The translations under genes were made by a program, and so were the position numbers. The notes beneath the pieces are model-generated. The model worked only from the letters and a program-made list of their open reading frames with translations. It had not been told where the DNA came from and did no database searches. Below are positions 28,648 through 40,631 of a stretch of DNA of 64,000 nt, one piece after another (within the stretch, counting starts at the first letter, position 1; every line of letters starts with the position of its first letter). Location of the stretch: NCBI GenBank assembly GCA_963765745.1, contig CAVXXM010000003.1:310001-374000 (forward strand), written 5' to 3'. The DNA is from JAHFPN01 sp963765745. GTDB taxonomy: Bacteria > Pseudomonadota > Alphaproteobacteria > Rhizobiales > Xanthobacteraceae.

Positions 28648-29303
28648 TTGGCGCTCACGCTGGTCATCGGCTCGAAGACCTATTCCTCGTGGTCGCTGCG
28701 GCCGTGGCTGGCGCTGGCGCACCACAAGATTCCGTTCGACGAGGTGCTGATCCCGAACGGCTCAGCCGAATTCAAGGAAAAGGTCGCGGCCCAGGGTGCC
28801 GGCAAGACGGTGCCGATCCTGCTCGATGGCCAGGAGAAGATCTGGGAATCGATCGCGATCCTCGAATATCTCGCCGAGAAATTCCCTCAAATTAAGCTCT
28901 GGCCGGCCGATCCCTTGGCGCGGGCCCATGCACGCACGATCTCGGCCGAGATGCACGCGGGTTTCCCGGTGCTGCGCGGCAATTATCACTTCAACCTGCG
29001 GCGCAAGCGGGCGCGGCGCACGCCCGTGGCCGAGGTCGGGCCGGAGATTGCGCGCATCCAGGCGCTCTGGCGCGGAACGCGCGAGCGCTTCGGCAAAAGC
29101 GGCGATTTTCTGTTTGGCGAATTCTCCGCCGCCGATTGCATGTATGCCCCGGTCGTGGGCCGCATCGTCAGCTACGAATTGAAGGTCGATCGCGTCGCCT
29201 CGGCTTATGTCGAGGCGATCCAGGCGTTGCCGGCGTATCGCGCCTGGTTCGACGCCGCGCAAAGCGAGCGCTTGGCCCTACGCGCAGACCGACGCGCTGG
29301 ACT
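28648..29303 (+). CDS. Glutathione transferase family protein, one frameshift
   Basis: About 219 residues. The thioredoxin-like N-terminal domain opens ALTLVIGSKTYSSWSLRPWL, in which SSW-S is the expected glutathione-activating serine region, followed by KTVPILLDG and WESIAILEYLAEKFP. The C-terminal helical domain includes GEFSAADCMYAPVVGRI. I chose the TTG at 28648, preceded by GGAGGG, since no ATG is near and the sequence before it is not GST-like. The frame shifts near 29268; one extra T restores SERWPYAQTDALD before the stop. Confidence 0.8.
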
Positions 29304-29309
29304 GACGGA

Positions 29310-30329
29310 TCATTTCCGCGGCGCGCCCTTGGCGTTCCGCTGCGATGGCGGCGCTGGCACGGGCTTCCCGGCAACACCCAACGCTTCCGTCACCAGTTGG
29401 CCGAGCGCGATGAAATCGGCCTTGCGCGGGGAGGTGCGCCGCCAGGCCAGCCCGATCACGCGGCCGGGCGCGGGTTCGGCGAAGCGCAAGAGCTTCACTC
29501 GTTCGTCGCGGACTTCGACATCGACGGCGACGCGCGGCAGCAGCGTGATGCCATAGCCGTTCGCCACCATTTGCATGACGGTGGCGAGGCTCGTCGCACC
29601 GAGACTTGTTGCACCAAGACTTGTCGCATCAAGACTTGTCGCATCAAGACTTGTCGCATCAAGACTTGTCGTATCAAGACTCGCGTCGCGGCGCGCGCTC
29701 GTGCAATAGGCCAGTGCCTGATCGCGCAGGCAATGACCTTCCTCGAGCAGGATCAGGCTTTGCTGATCGATGTCCTGAGCGCGGACGCGCCGATTCTCCG
29801 GGCGAGGGTCGGATGCGGGTACGGCGAGCACGAACGGATCGTCGAACAGGCGGAAGGTTTCGATCTCGCTTTCCGGGATCGGCAGCGCCAGCATCACGAC
29901 ATCGAGGGCGCCGCGCGCAAGCTCGTGGAGGAGGACGTGGGTTTGGGTCTCGCGCAGTTCGACGCGGAGCTCCGAATGGCGGCGATGCAGGAGCGGTAGG
30001 ATTTTCGGCAGCACATAAGGAGCCAGCGTGGGGATGACGCCGATCTGCAGCCGTCCGACGAGCAGCCGTTCGCCGTGACGCGCGATATCGACGATGTCGC
30101 GCGTCGCAGACAAGATGCGCTCGGCGCGCCGCGCCACCTCGGCACCGATATCGGTGAGCATGGGCTCGCCCCGACGCCGCTCCACCAACTCTACGCCGAG
30201 CGTCTCCTCCAGCTCACGAATCTGCATGGACAGGGCCGGCTGGGTCACGGCGCAGGCCTCGGCAGCACGGCCGAAGTGCCGGTGTTGGACCAGGGCGGCG
30301 AAATACTGAAGCTTTCGCAAGGTGATCAT
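29310..30329 (-). CDS. oxyR: LysR-type peroxide sensor OxyR with internal 5-residue repeats
   Basis: A 339-residue LysR regulator. The winged helix-turn-helix (FGRAAEACAVTQPALSMQIR, about residues 19-38) is followed by the co-inducer domain. EEGHCLRDQALAYC near 197-210 contains both redox cysteines corresponding to Cys199 and Cys208 of the enterobacterial protein, so peroxide sensing by disulfide formation is expected. Directly after the second cysteine there is an expansion, TSLDATSLDAT..., of five-residue units before the normal TSLATVMQMV; a Pro/Lys-rich tail is also present. These explain the length above the usual 305. Divergent from a katA remnant and katG. Confidence 0.93.
   Translation of the reverse strand: MITLRKLQYFAALVQHRHFGRAAEACAVTQPALSMQIRELEETLGVELVERRRGEPMLTDIGAEVARRAERILSATRDIVDIARHGERLLVGRLQIGVIPTLAPYVLPKILPLLHRRHSELRVELRETQTHVLLHELARGALDVVMLALPIPESEIETFRLFDDPFVLAVPASDPRPENRRVRAQDIDQQSLILLEEGHCLRDQALAYCTSARRDASLDTTSLDATSLDATSLDATSLGATSLGATSLATVMQMVANGYGITLLPRVAVDVEVRDERVKLLRFAEPAPGRVIGLAWRRTSPRKADFIALGQLVTEALGVAGKPVPAPPSQRNAKGAPRK
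29591..29680. repeat. Six 15-bp tandem units inside oxyR
   Basis: Units of 15 bases (consensus TTGTCGCATCAAGAC on the plus strand) run head to tail from 29591 to 29680: two divergent units, three identical, one with a single change. On the coding strand each encodes S-L-D-A-T or a variant (SLGAT, SLDTT). The first units are related to the native ATSLAT of OxyR. Confidence 0.9.
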
Positions 30330-30331
30330 GG

Positions 30332-30350
30332 CGATAAGCTATTCTTATCG
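30332..30350. promoter_or_regulatory. Predicted OxyR operator at the oxyR start
   Basis: A perfect inverted repeat CGATAAG-CTATT-CTTATCG begins three bases upstream of the oxyR ATG, with an adjacent AGATAG. Its size and T-N11-A core fit a LysR-type binding site and its place between oxyR and the katA/katG side fits autoregulation and activation of the catalase genes. Confidence 0.5.
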
Positions 30351-30449
30351 AGATAGTGAAGCAATCCGATTGGACCTGATTGTTGATCTAGCGCAATCCA
30401 TTCTCAGCCCCACCCGGTTCGAATGACCTGGAAATAAGGAGATGAGGCC

Positions 30450-30604
30450 ATGGCAGAAAAACGCCCGACCCTGACTACGACCGCCGGCGCGCCGGCGAAC
30501 TCGGCGCCGCGGACGCCGAGCGCGACGTGCGCGGTTTCGCGCTGAAGTTCTTCACCGACGAGGGCAACTGGGATCTCGTCGGTAACAACTCCCAGAAGTC
30601 ATGA
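30450..30604 (+). pseudogene. Monofunctional catalase (katA) remnant with a large internal deletion
   Basis: Begins MAEKRPTLTTTAGAP, the N-terminus of typical KatA-type catalases, preceded by AAGGAGATGAGG as ribosome binding site. After about 16 codons the sequence changes to what, in the next frame, reads ELGAADAERDVRGFALKFF then TDEGNWDLVGNN, a stretch found about 100 residues into catalases, and stops at TGA. The intervening residues, the haem-side catalytic His and the remaining 350 or so residues are missing. The junction has a repeated GCCGGCG, suggesting deletion between short repeats. Confidence 0.85.
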
Positions 30605-30659
30605 TAGTTCCATACGGAACAACTCGAAGAAAAATTACAGAACACGATCGGAAAGAAAC

Positions 30660-32837
<2,178 letters not shown>

Positions 32838-32981
32838 TCTCTGCGGAAAGGTTTTCGAGGGCTTCTAGAGCGCAGCCGCCGACCGAGCATCGGGTGATCA
32901 GGCCCAGATCGAGGCTGCGCAAATCCTACGAAGCCTGCGGAAACCCTGGACGTTTGGTGGAAGCCTTGGAGGAGTGATCTT

Positions 32982-33006
32982 TCCCTCTCCCCAGCGGGGA
33001 GAGGGA
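32982..33006. repeat. CCCTCTCCCC/GGGGAGAGGG palindrome
   Basis: A near-perfect 25-base inverted repeat between katG and mccB. It could fold to a strong hairpin; it is a common intergenic palindrome type in this group and may act as terminator. Confidence 0.5.
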
Positions 33007-33061
33007 GAATAGCGTTGCCATCGCCCCGCCTTCACGGCACCTTGGCAAGAGGGGGTGACCC

Positions 33062-34667
<1,606 letters not shown>

Positions 34668-34675
34668 CCCCTTCC

Positions 34676-34760
34676 GTCATGCCCGGCCTTGTGCCGGGCA
34701 TCCCGCTTAGGGACGCAGTGCCTTCCTGACCGGGATGGCCGGGACAAGCCCGGCCATGAC
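34676..34760. repeat. GTCATGCCCGG...CCGGCCATGAC palindromic repeat
   Basis: An 85-base unit with GTCAT/ATGAC ends and internal hairpins ATGCCCGGC/GCCGGGCAT and ATGGCCGGG/CCCGGCCAT. It sits directly behind the intact mccB, as the repeat at 5291 sits behind pccB. Confidence 0.7.
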
Positions 34761-34789
34761 ACGGTGGGAAATCAAGCAGGGAGGCAAAC

Positions 34790-35161
34790 ATGTCGCAGAA
34801 GGTATTTTTCACCGCCGTCGTTATCCTCTACGTCATCCTCGGCGTCGGCAACTTGCTGGCGCCACAGGAATTCATCAGCGGGTTCGGCGTGACCCTTAAT
34901 GCAGCCGGCGTGCTGATGGCGCGCGTGGTGGCCACCGCGGCGCTTGCCTTCGCGATCATCTATTGGGCCTGCCGCGATGCGGCTCCGTCCCGGCTGTTCA
35001 CGGCTGTCCTCTTTGGCAGCCTCACGGAAAAGGCGATCCAGGTTGTTCTCATCGTGTACGCGATCAATGCGGGCGTATTCAATTCGATGGGCTGGGTGAT
35101 GGCGGGTCTGCAGCTCGTGCTCGCCATCGGCTTCGCCTATTTCGCGTTCGGCAAGCGCTGA
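34790..35161 (+). CDS. Unknown four-helix membrane protein
   Basis: A 123-residue integral membrane protein with four predicted helices (about residues 5-22, 38-60, 68-90 and 98-118) and little else. I do not recognise a named family, although small four-helix proteins of this type are common. GGGAGGCAAAC precedes the ATG. It occupies the whole insert between the mccB repeat and the duplicated mccB end; its stop is three bases from that remnant and in the same reading frame. Confidence 0.7.
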   Translation: MSQKVFFTAVVILYVILGVGNLLAPQEFISGFGVTLNAAGVLMARVVATAALAFAIIYWACRDAAPSRLFTAVLFGSLTEKAIQVVLIVYAINAGVFNSMGWVMAGLQLVLAIGFAYFAFGKR

Positions 35162-35164
35162 CGC

Positions 35165-35218
35165 GCGGCGTTCAACGCGCCGATTCCGAGAATGAGGTTT
35201 GGGGTGTTTAGGATGTGA
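35165..35218 (+). pseudogene. Second copy of the mccB 3' end (remnant)
   Basis: Translates as AAFNAPIPRMRFGVFRM and a TGA, matching the end of the intact mccB (AALNAPIPRTRFGVFRM, TAA) with two residue differences and several silent ones. It has no start and no upstream continuation. Confidence 0.85.
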
Positions 35219-35372
35219 GGGATGCTATGCCTGAGTAAATGCATTTGGACGCTACTCTCGGTCGGATTTGCCCCCTCATGCGCTCGAACCGCCGGTATGG
35301 GACCTAACGGCGAAAACACAGTGCGGTATTGAGAGCAAGAATGGTGTGAGCGGTGCGCTAACGTGCGAACGA

Positions 35373-35750
35373 CTAGTGGTCACACCTTCGTCGCTCAACC
35401 GAGCCCTGGTCGAATGATTGATGGATCGACATTTGATCAGTTGGATAGTTGGATCGACAGTTTGTCCTACACCCGGTTTGGTTGACAGCATCCGAAGCTA
35501 ATTTCATCTGCTTTTCGAACTCCACGGGGCTCAGATATCCGATCGTCGAGTGCCGGCATTTCGGATTGTAGAAGCGCTCGATGTAATCGAACACGTCGGC
35601 CCTGGCCTCATCTCGCGTCCGGTATGTTTTGTGTGCTGTTCGTTCAGTCTTGAGCGACGAGAAGAAGCTCTCCATCGCCGCATTATCCCAGACATTGCCG
35701 GATCGGCTCATCGAGCAGACGATGCCGTGGTCGGCCATCAACCGCTGGAA
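35373..35750 (-). mobile_element. IS3-family transposase C-terminal fragment
   Basis: Reads MMADHGIVCSMSRSGNVWDN, AAMESFFSSLKTERTAHKTY and the IERFYNPKCRHSTIGYLSPV segment, the last third of an IS3-group OrfB integrase; the E of ESFF is the last residue of the DDE triad. The catalytic aspartates and OrfA are absent, so it cannot move. The upstream end breaks off around 35750 inside another gene; an element end towards 35480 (TGTCCTACACCCGG) is only tentative. Confidence 0.75.
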
Positions 35751-36776
35751 CTATGTTCCGGGGTCCGAATGCGCGAAGCCGACGCGTGCCGACCGCGCCG
35801 CAGCGCGGACGCCGAGGGCACAGCCGCAAGGGATCACGACCCGAGACGCGGGAGAAGTCTCAATCCTGGCGCAACTCGAGGACGTTGAACAGCAAGCGCG
35901 CGCGGCGCTGGCGCGTGGAGACTGTGGTGAGTACCAGAGGATCAGGAATCAGCTTTCTGACAATGCGAAGAGTACGCTTTACTCAGGTTTTACCCGCAGA
36001 GCAGGAGAAATCCTAGCTTCACTGCCGGCGGATTGTCCGAGCGCCGCCACCAATTTCAAGATCGGCGCCAGCGTATCGGCGCTCGACGGAGTCGATGTCT
36101 CGAACGGCGGTCTGGGCGGCAAGCGGACAGCGATAATGCTGGGCACCGACGTCCAGATCGAAGTGCGGGGGAAGTTCCAGCTTCGGGCATGGGGCGCAGG
36201 GGCCGACACGACCAGTGGCCCGATTTTCATCGCCCCCACCATGGACGATCGCATCTTCCTGCAGCCGAACGGCGGCACCCAGGTCGTACCGGGCTTCCTT
36301 CCAGGCACGGTCAAGACCGATGCGAACCTCCTCCAGGCCGGGTTCATGCTCGACGTCATGATGTCCCGCAACGTCGTGCCGCTGATGCCGTCGCCTCTTA
36401 TCAACGGTCTTCGCCTGGGTCGCCGTATTGGAGCATCGGCTACGAGCACAAGCGGCAGAGCACAAACCTGACGGCAAACTATAATTCGATCGATTTCTTC
36501 ATCAGCGACAGCCGCTGGGTCACGACCGATCGCTTCATGCTCGGCATGGGGTGCATCCTCGTTCTGGCGCAGACACCGGGGATCGATTTCTTCCTCGGCT
36601 GGCAGGCCCAGTTAAATCTCAACTCGGTGAAGGCGCACGGCGTCTACTCAACGGCGCAAACGGGCGTCTTCAGCGAGACGGTGACCGGCTCCTCCTCCCG
36701 CTTGGGCGTGACCGGGTCCGGCAAGCTAACGGCAGGCACAATGATAAGGCTCGGCACGGCGCAGCTCATATTTTAA
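35751..36776 (+). pseudogene. Truncated outer-membrane/porin-like beta protein with a frameshift
   Basis: The frame enters from the IS3 fragment without a start codon, so the 5' end is lost. What remains has a helical part (ILAQLEDVEQQARAALARGD), then a beta-rich region: FKIGASVSALDGVDVSNGG, GGKRTAIMLGTDVQIEVRGK, FQLRAWGAGADTTSGPIFIA and, after a shift near 36405, SIGYEHKRQSTNLTANYNSI and VYSTAQTGVFSETVTGSSSR, ending near LGTAQLIF. Alternating hydrophobic residues and the aromatic C-terminus suggest an outer-membrane barrel. I do not recognise the family. It is broken at both ends by IS and indel. Confidence 0.55.
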
Positions 36777-36829
36777 GGAAGGCTGGGCATGACCCCGTGG
36801 TGCAGGAAATATCGGGTTGGAAGGTTGTA

Positions 36830-37039
36830 ATGGCGAAGCAAACAGAACCGACTTTGGGCGCAGTAATACGTCGCACTCGATATGACACCAGAGCGGAATT
36901 TTGGCGGCCGCTGCCAGAGACTTTGATAGCGGGCCGGATTGTTCGGAGCTTAACGTCCTGGCCTCACGACCCGGCGCAACCGGTCGAGCGGCTCGCCTTG
37001 ATCTTCGCCCTTCGGGCTACGGCGGGCGCCCGGGAATGA
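36830..37039 (+). CDS. Short open frame of doubtful status
   Basis: A 69-residue frame starting MAKQTEPTLGAVIRRTRYDT, in a 320-base stretch (36777-37098) that otherwise shows no gene. It begins with AT-richer sequence and then runs into GC-rich repeat-like sequence (TTCGGGCTACGGCGGGC), so at best its first half is genuine. No family recognised. Confidence 0.2.
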   Translation: MAKQTEPTLGAVIRRTRYDTRAEFWRPLPETLIAGRIVRSLTSWPHDPAQPVERLALIFALRATAGARE

Positions 37040-37098
37040 TGGATAGCTCGACAAGCCCGGCCATGACTTGGACTTGCCGGTCATTTAGTTTGCCTCCG

Positions 37099-37900
37099 AT
37101 GATGCGTCGGATACGGCTCCTCATTGGCTTTACGCTACTGGCGGCGGCGGGCGCCGCGCTGGTGGCCGCGGAGCCATCCAGCGCGCATGCCGCCAAGGCG
37201 CCCGCGTCAAAATGCAATCGCGCCGCGTTCCGGGTCATTCTCGACGTCGGCCATACGGCGCAGGAGCCCGGCGCGACCAGCGCCCGCGGCGTGCCGGAGT
37301 ACGATTTCAATCTGCGGCTGGCGCGGCGGATCGAGGCGAAGCTGCTGGACGCCGGCTTCGCCAAGACCGTGCTGCTTGTCACGGCCGGTCCGAACCGGAA
37401 GGAATTGCCCGCGCGGGTCGCGCGCGCGAACGCCATGCGCGCCGATCTCCTCGTGTCGATCCATCACAACTCGGTGCCGGAATTCTTGATCGGCAAATGG
37501 GAATATGAAGGTGCGGACGGTCGTTTCAGCGACCGCTTCAAGGGCCATGCGATTTTCATTTCGAACGAAAACGGCAAGGCAAAGACGAAGTCTCGCATTC
37601 GCGCGCCTGTTGGGACGCCGGCTGAAGGCCGCGGGGCTGCAATACACGCCCCATTACACCGAACCACTAATGGGCCGCCGGCGGCGCGTGCTGGTCGATC
37701 GGGAAGCGGGCGTCTACCGGTTCGATCAGTTGATCGTCTTGAAGCAGGCGCACACGCCGGCCGTGCTGCTCGAGGCAGGGTCCATCATCCACCGCGACGA
37801 GGAGCTGGTGATGTCGTCACCGGAGCGGCAGTCGCTGATCGCTGCGGCGCTAGCCGCGGCCATCGAGGCATTTTGCGCCTCGCGCGGGCTGCGTTCCTAG
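37099..37900 (+). CDS. N-acetylmuramoyl-L-alanine amidase (AmiC-type), one frameshift
   Basis: About 266 residues. A signal peptide (MMRRIRLLIGFTLLAAAGAA...) leads to an amidase_3 zinc domain: VILDVGHTAQEPGATSARG (first metal His), YDFNLRLARRIEA (metal Glu), VSIHHNSVPE (second metal His) and, in the second frame, VLLEAGSIIHRDEE with the catalytic Glu. It would cut the peptide from the glycan strand of peptidoglycan in the periplasm. The frame changes near 37583; one extra base explains it. Start by position of the signal peptide. The stop TAG shares CTAG with the stop of the gene on the opposite strand. Confidence 0.88.
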
Positions 37901-38298
37901 TCGATCGCCGACGTACGCTTGCGCGCGGTCTTGTCGTCGCCGCTGAAGGTTTTCTTGAACCAGTCGCCGACGGGGTTCGGCTCTTCCGCGGCCTTCATGT
38001 ATTTCGTCTTGCCGGATTTCTTTTTCTTCTTCGAAATTGCGCCGGTCACTTCCTCGATCAAGGGGTCAATTTTAGGCGCAGTGCGAGCGGTGCGGATGAT
38101 CGGCGAGGGTTTGGCGGCGGCGACCTGCGATGTGCCCGTCGCGGCGTTGTGTGCGGGCATGGTGGCGAGCGCGGCGAGCAGGGCGGCCCCGCACAGCGAG
38201 GCGAGCGCAATGCGCCGCTTGGTGATCGGCATGGCCGGCTGGGCGGCTATGGCCCTTGCGATCACGTGCTCCGCCGATTTCGTACCCGCTTTACTCAT
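37897..38298 (-). CDS. Hypothetical membrane-anchored protein
   Basis: A 133-residue protein with an N-terminal cytoplasmic part, one hydrophobic segment at about residues 30-48 (IALASLCGAALLAALATM) and a basic, lysine-rich C-terminal part (SKKKKKSGKTKYMK). I do not recognise a family. It converges on the amidase and its stop overlaps that gene by four bases through the palindrome CTAG. The ATG at 38298 is followed by no better start. Confidence 0.6.
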   Translation of the reverse strand: MSKAGTKSAEHVIARAIAAQPAMPITKRRIALASLCGAALLAALATMPAHNAATGTSQVAAAKPSPIIRTARTAPKIDPLIEEVTGAISKKKKKSGKTKYMKAAEEPNPVGDWFKKTFSGDDKTARKRTSAID

Positions 38299-38409
38299 GG
38301 CTTCCCCCTCCGTCCGGAATCGCGGCTAAGTCCGGGGAGGGTGACGGGTTATGGTTAATTTTGCGGTAACGCGGCTTTCCGCGCTGCGGCAAGACGCAGG
38401 CGGGGGCGA

Positions 38410-38716
38410 TTACGAGCGCGGCTGGCGCGGCCAGAAGTGCTGCGGCGGGCCGTAATAGCGCTGGCCGTAGTTATGCGCGCAGATGAAATTGATGAAATAG
38501 CCGGGCTCGCGGATGCCGTCGGTGATGCGGGCGTATTTGCCCCACCCGGCGCAATGGGCCGAGGCGGAATTCGGGCGCGAGCCGCTCGTTCTCCACCGAC
38601 CAGGGAATGATCCCGCCGGTGTCGTTGCCGCGCCAGACATAGGCCGAAGCGAAGCCGGCGGAGGAGAGCAGGAGGGCGAGCGCCAGTGCCGGCATTCCGA
38701 ACGATCTTGCGGCCAT
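38410..38716 (-). CDS. Hypothetical small exported protein, one frameshift
   Basis: About 102 residues. Signal peptide MAARSFGMPALALALLLSSA ending ASA; the mature part is YVWRGNDTGGIIPWSVENER, then, after a frame change near 38585, PNSASAHCAGWGKYARITDG and a C-terminal stretch rich in Tyr, Phe, Pro and Gln. Two cysteines could form a disulfide. Family unknown, but I recall similar small proteins in Bradyrhizobium relatives. One extra base explains the shift. Confidence 0.55.
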
Positions 38717-38899
38717 CGTCTGTCTCCCGTCGCGACTCTCGAAAAGCAATCCTAGCGGGCGCGCGCCGGGCTTGTCGCGCCGTCCGCGGCGAGGCTGTGG
38801 GTTACGTGGCTGGCTCGCGCCGGAACGGCGCTCGGGCCGGGGGCTATGCTAAACTTATGGCCCACCCGCCGGGCAAAAGGCGGCACGGGGAAAGCAGTC

Positions 38900-40050
38900 A
38901 TGTTGAAGCTGTTCGCAGCGGCGGCGCTGGCCGTCATCGCTAGCGCTGCCGGCGCGCGCGCAGTTCTACGAGGTCGATCCGGCCGACATTCCCGGCAAGC
39001 CGGGCACGGTCATCCGCATCGCCGCGTTCGAGAACTCGCCGGCCGGCGCGCAGGCCTATCGCGTGCTCTATCGCTCGGTCGGCCTGCACGGCGAGCCGAT
39101 CGCGGTTTCCGGCACGGTGATCCACCCGCTCGGCCAGCCGCCGGCGGCCGGGCGCAATGTGATCGCCTGGGCGCATCCGACCACCGGCGTCGCGCGGCGC
39201 TGCGCGCCCTCGATGTGGCCGCTGATGTTCGACGAGATCCCGGGTCTGACGGAGATGATCGCGCGCGGCTACGTGGTGGCGGCGACCGACTATCCGGGCC
39301 TCGGCACGCCGGGCACCCATCCCTACATGATCGGGGTCAGCGAGGGCCGCGCGGTGCTCGACATGGTGCGCGCCGCCATGGCCATGCCCGAGCCCGGCGC
39401 CAGCGAGCGTTTCGTCGTCTGGGGCCATTCGCAGGGCGGGCATGCCGCGCTCTTTACCGGCGAGCTGGCGCGCGCAATATGCGCCGGAGCTGAAGCTGCT
39501 CGGCGTCGCCGCGGCGGCGCCGGCCACCTATCTCGGCGAGCTGTTCGCGGCCGACATCGACGGAGCCACCGGCAGGGCGCTGGCGAGCTTCACGCTGTGG
39601 TCCTGGTCGCGAATCTATCACGTGCCGCTCGAAACGGTGATGTTTCCGCAGGCGGTTCCGGCGTTCGAGCGGGTCGCGGCCGGCTGCATCGAGTCGCTCA
39701 ATCAGGCGCTCGCGGTCGCCATCGCGGAGCGGCCGCTGCAGCGGGCGTTCCTGAAGGTGAACATCATCCGCACCGAGCCGTGGAAGACCTTCATCGCGCG
39801 CAATACGCCGGGCCACGCGCCCGCCGGCATGCCCTATTTCATCGCGCAGGGCACGGCCGACACGACGGTTCGCCCGCGCATCACCGCGCAATTCATCCGC
39901 GCGCTTTGCCAGCAGAACGTGCCGGTGCGCTTCGTCAGCATGCCCGGCCGGAACCATAACCAGATCGCGCGGGCCGCAGCCCGCGCAGCCGTCGCATGGA
40001 TGGCCGATCGCTTCGCCGGCGCGCCTCCGCCGAACGATTGCCGGCGCTGA
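38900..40050 (+). CDS. Secreted lipase/esterase (LIP family), two frameshifts
   Basis: About 382 residues in three frames. A signal peptide (MLKLFAAAALAVIASAAGARA) precedes QFYEVDPADIPGKPG, which is how secretory lipases begin. The nucleophile elbow is VWGHSQGGHAAL and a late GRNHNQ supplies the His; GTADTTVRPRITAQF probably contains the acid. It would act on esters or lipids outside the cytoplasm. Frame changes near 38956 and 39474 are each one extra G in a GCGCGC run. Start ATG 38900. Confidence 0.8.
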
Positions 40051-40068
40051 AGCTCGCGAAAAGACAAA

Positions 40069-40094
40069 GGCCGGGCGAAGCGGGCCCGGCCTTC
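40069..40094. terminator. Hairpin terminator after the lipase
   Basis: AAGGCCGGGC...GCCCGGCCTT with a six-base loop, followed by TCATCTTG. It lies between the convergent lipase gene and the small membrane protein gene and can serve both. Confidence 0.6.
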
Positions 40095-40128
40095 ATCTTG
40101 AATGCGGCAACAGGCAGCGCGACAGGCG

Positions 40129-40336
40129 CTATTGCTGCAGCTTATCCCACTGCTCGCGCACCATCGGTCTTGGCGATGCGCGCATTGGCGTTGAGCACGT
40201 CCCAGTTCACCACTTGGCGCTGGGACGTCTGCGTCGGCGCCGGCGATGCCTGCGACGGGGCGAACATCGCGTCATGGACATAGGCCGCGCCGATGGTCAG
40301 CGCCGCGCCCAGGATCATTCCGAAGATCACTCGCAT
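40129..40336 (-). CDS. Small membrane-anchored protein, one frameshift
   Basis: About 69 residues: an N-terminal hydrophobic helix (MRVIFGMILGAALTIGAAYV) and a short outside part (QRQVVNWDVLNANARIAKT). The annotated frame would end in GARAVG, but one extra G near 40170 hides the natural end MVREQWDKLQQ. I recall proteins of this type as conserved and unnamed in Bradyrhizobium. Confidence 0.55.
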
Positions 40337-40631
40337 ATCGCAGTCTCCTTATTCATTTCACTCCGCGACCCTGCGCGGACAATGCGGCAGCAAGCGGAAC
40401 GCATGTGCCGCACAAGGGTCCTAATGGCGCATCCGCTGTCCTATTCGGGTGTTGAACGTGGTCTTCACCCCGCCAAACCATGAGCGGCAAGAGTTTCCCG
40501 CCGGTCTGCCTGGACGGAGGTATACTGGCGGCGCATATCGGCCTGGACCCGATTGCATGCTGCGGGGTCGGGCGAAGGCGTAGAAGCGCGGCCCGCTGCT
40601 GATTGCGCAGCGCAACATCAGGTTTCCTCAC

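Noticed and set aside
28648..29303. Upstream extension of the GST to the earlier start at 28603
   Set aside because: The extra 15 residues are not GST-like and the TTG at 28648 has a better ribosome binding site.
29591..29680. CRISPR-like array
   Set aside because: Units are contiguous 15-mers without spacers and in frame with oxyR; it is a minisatellite.
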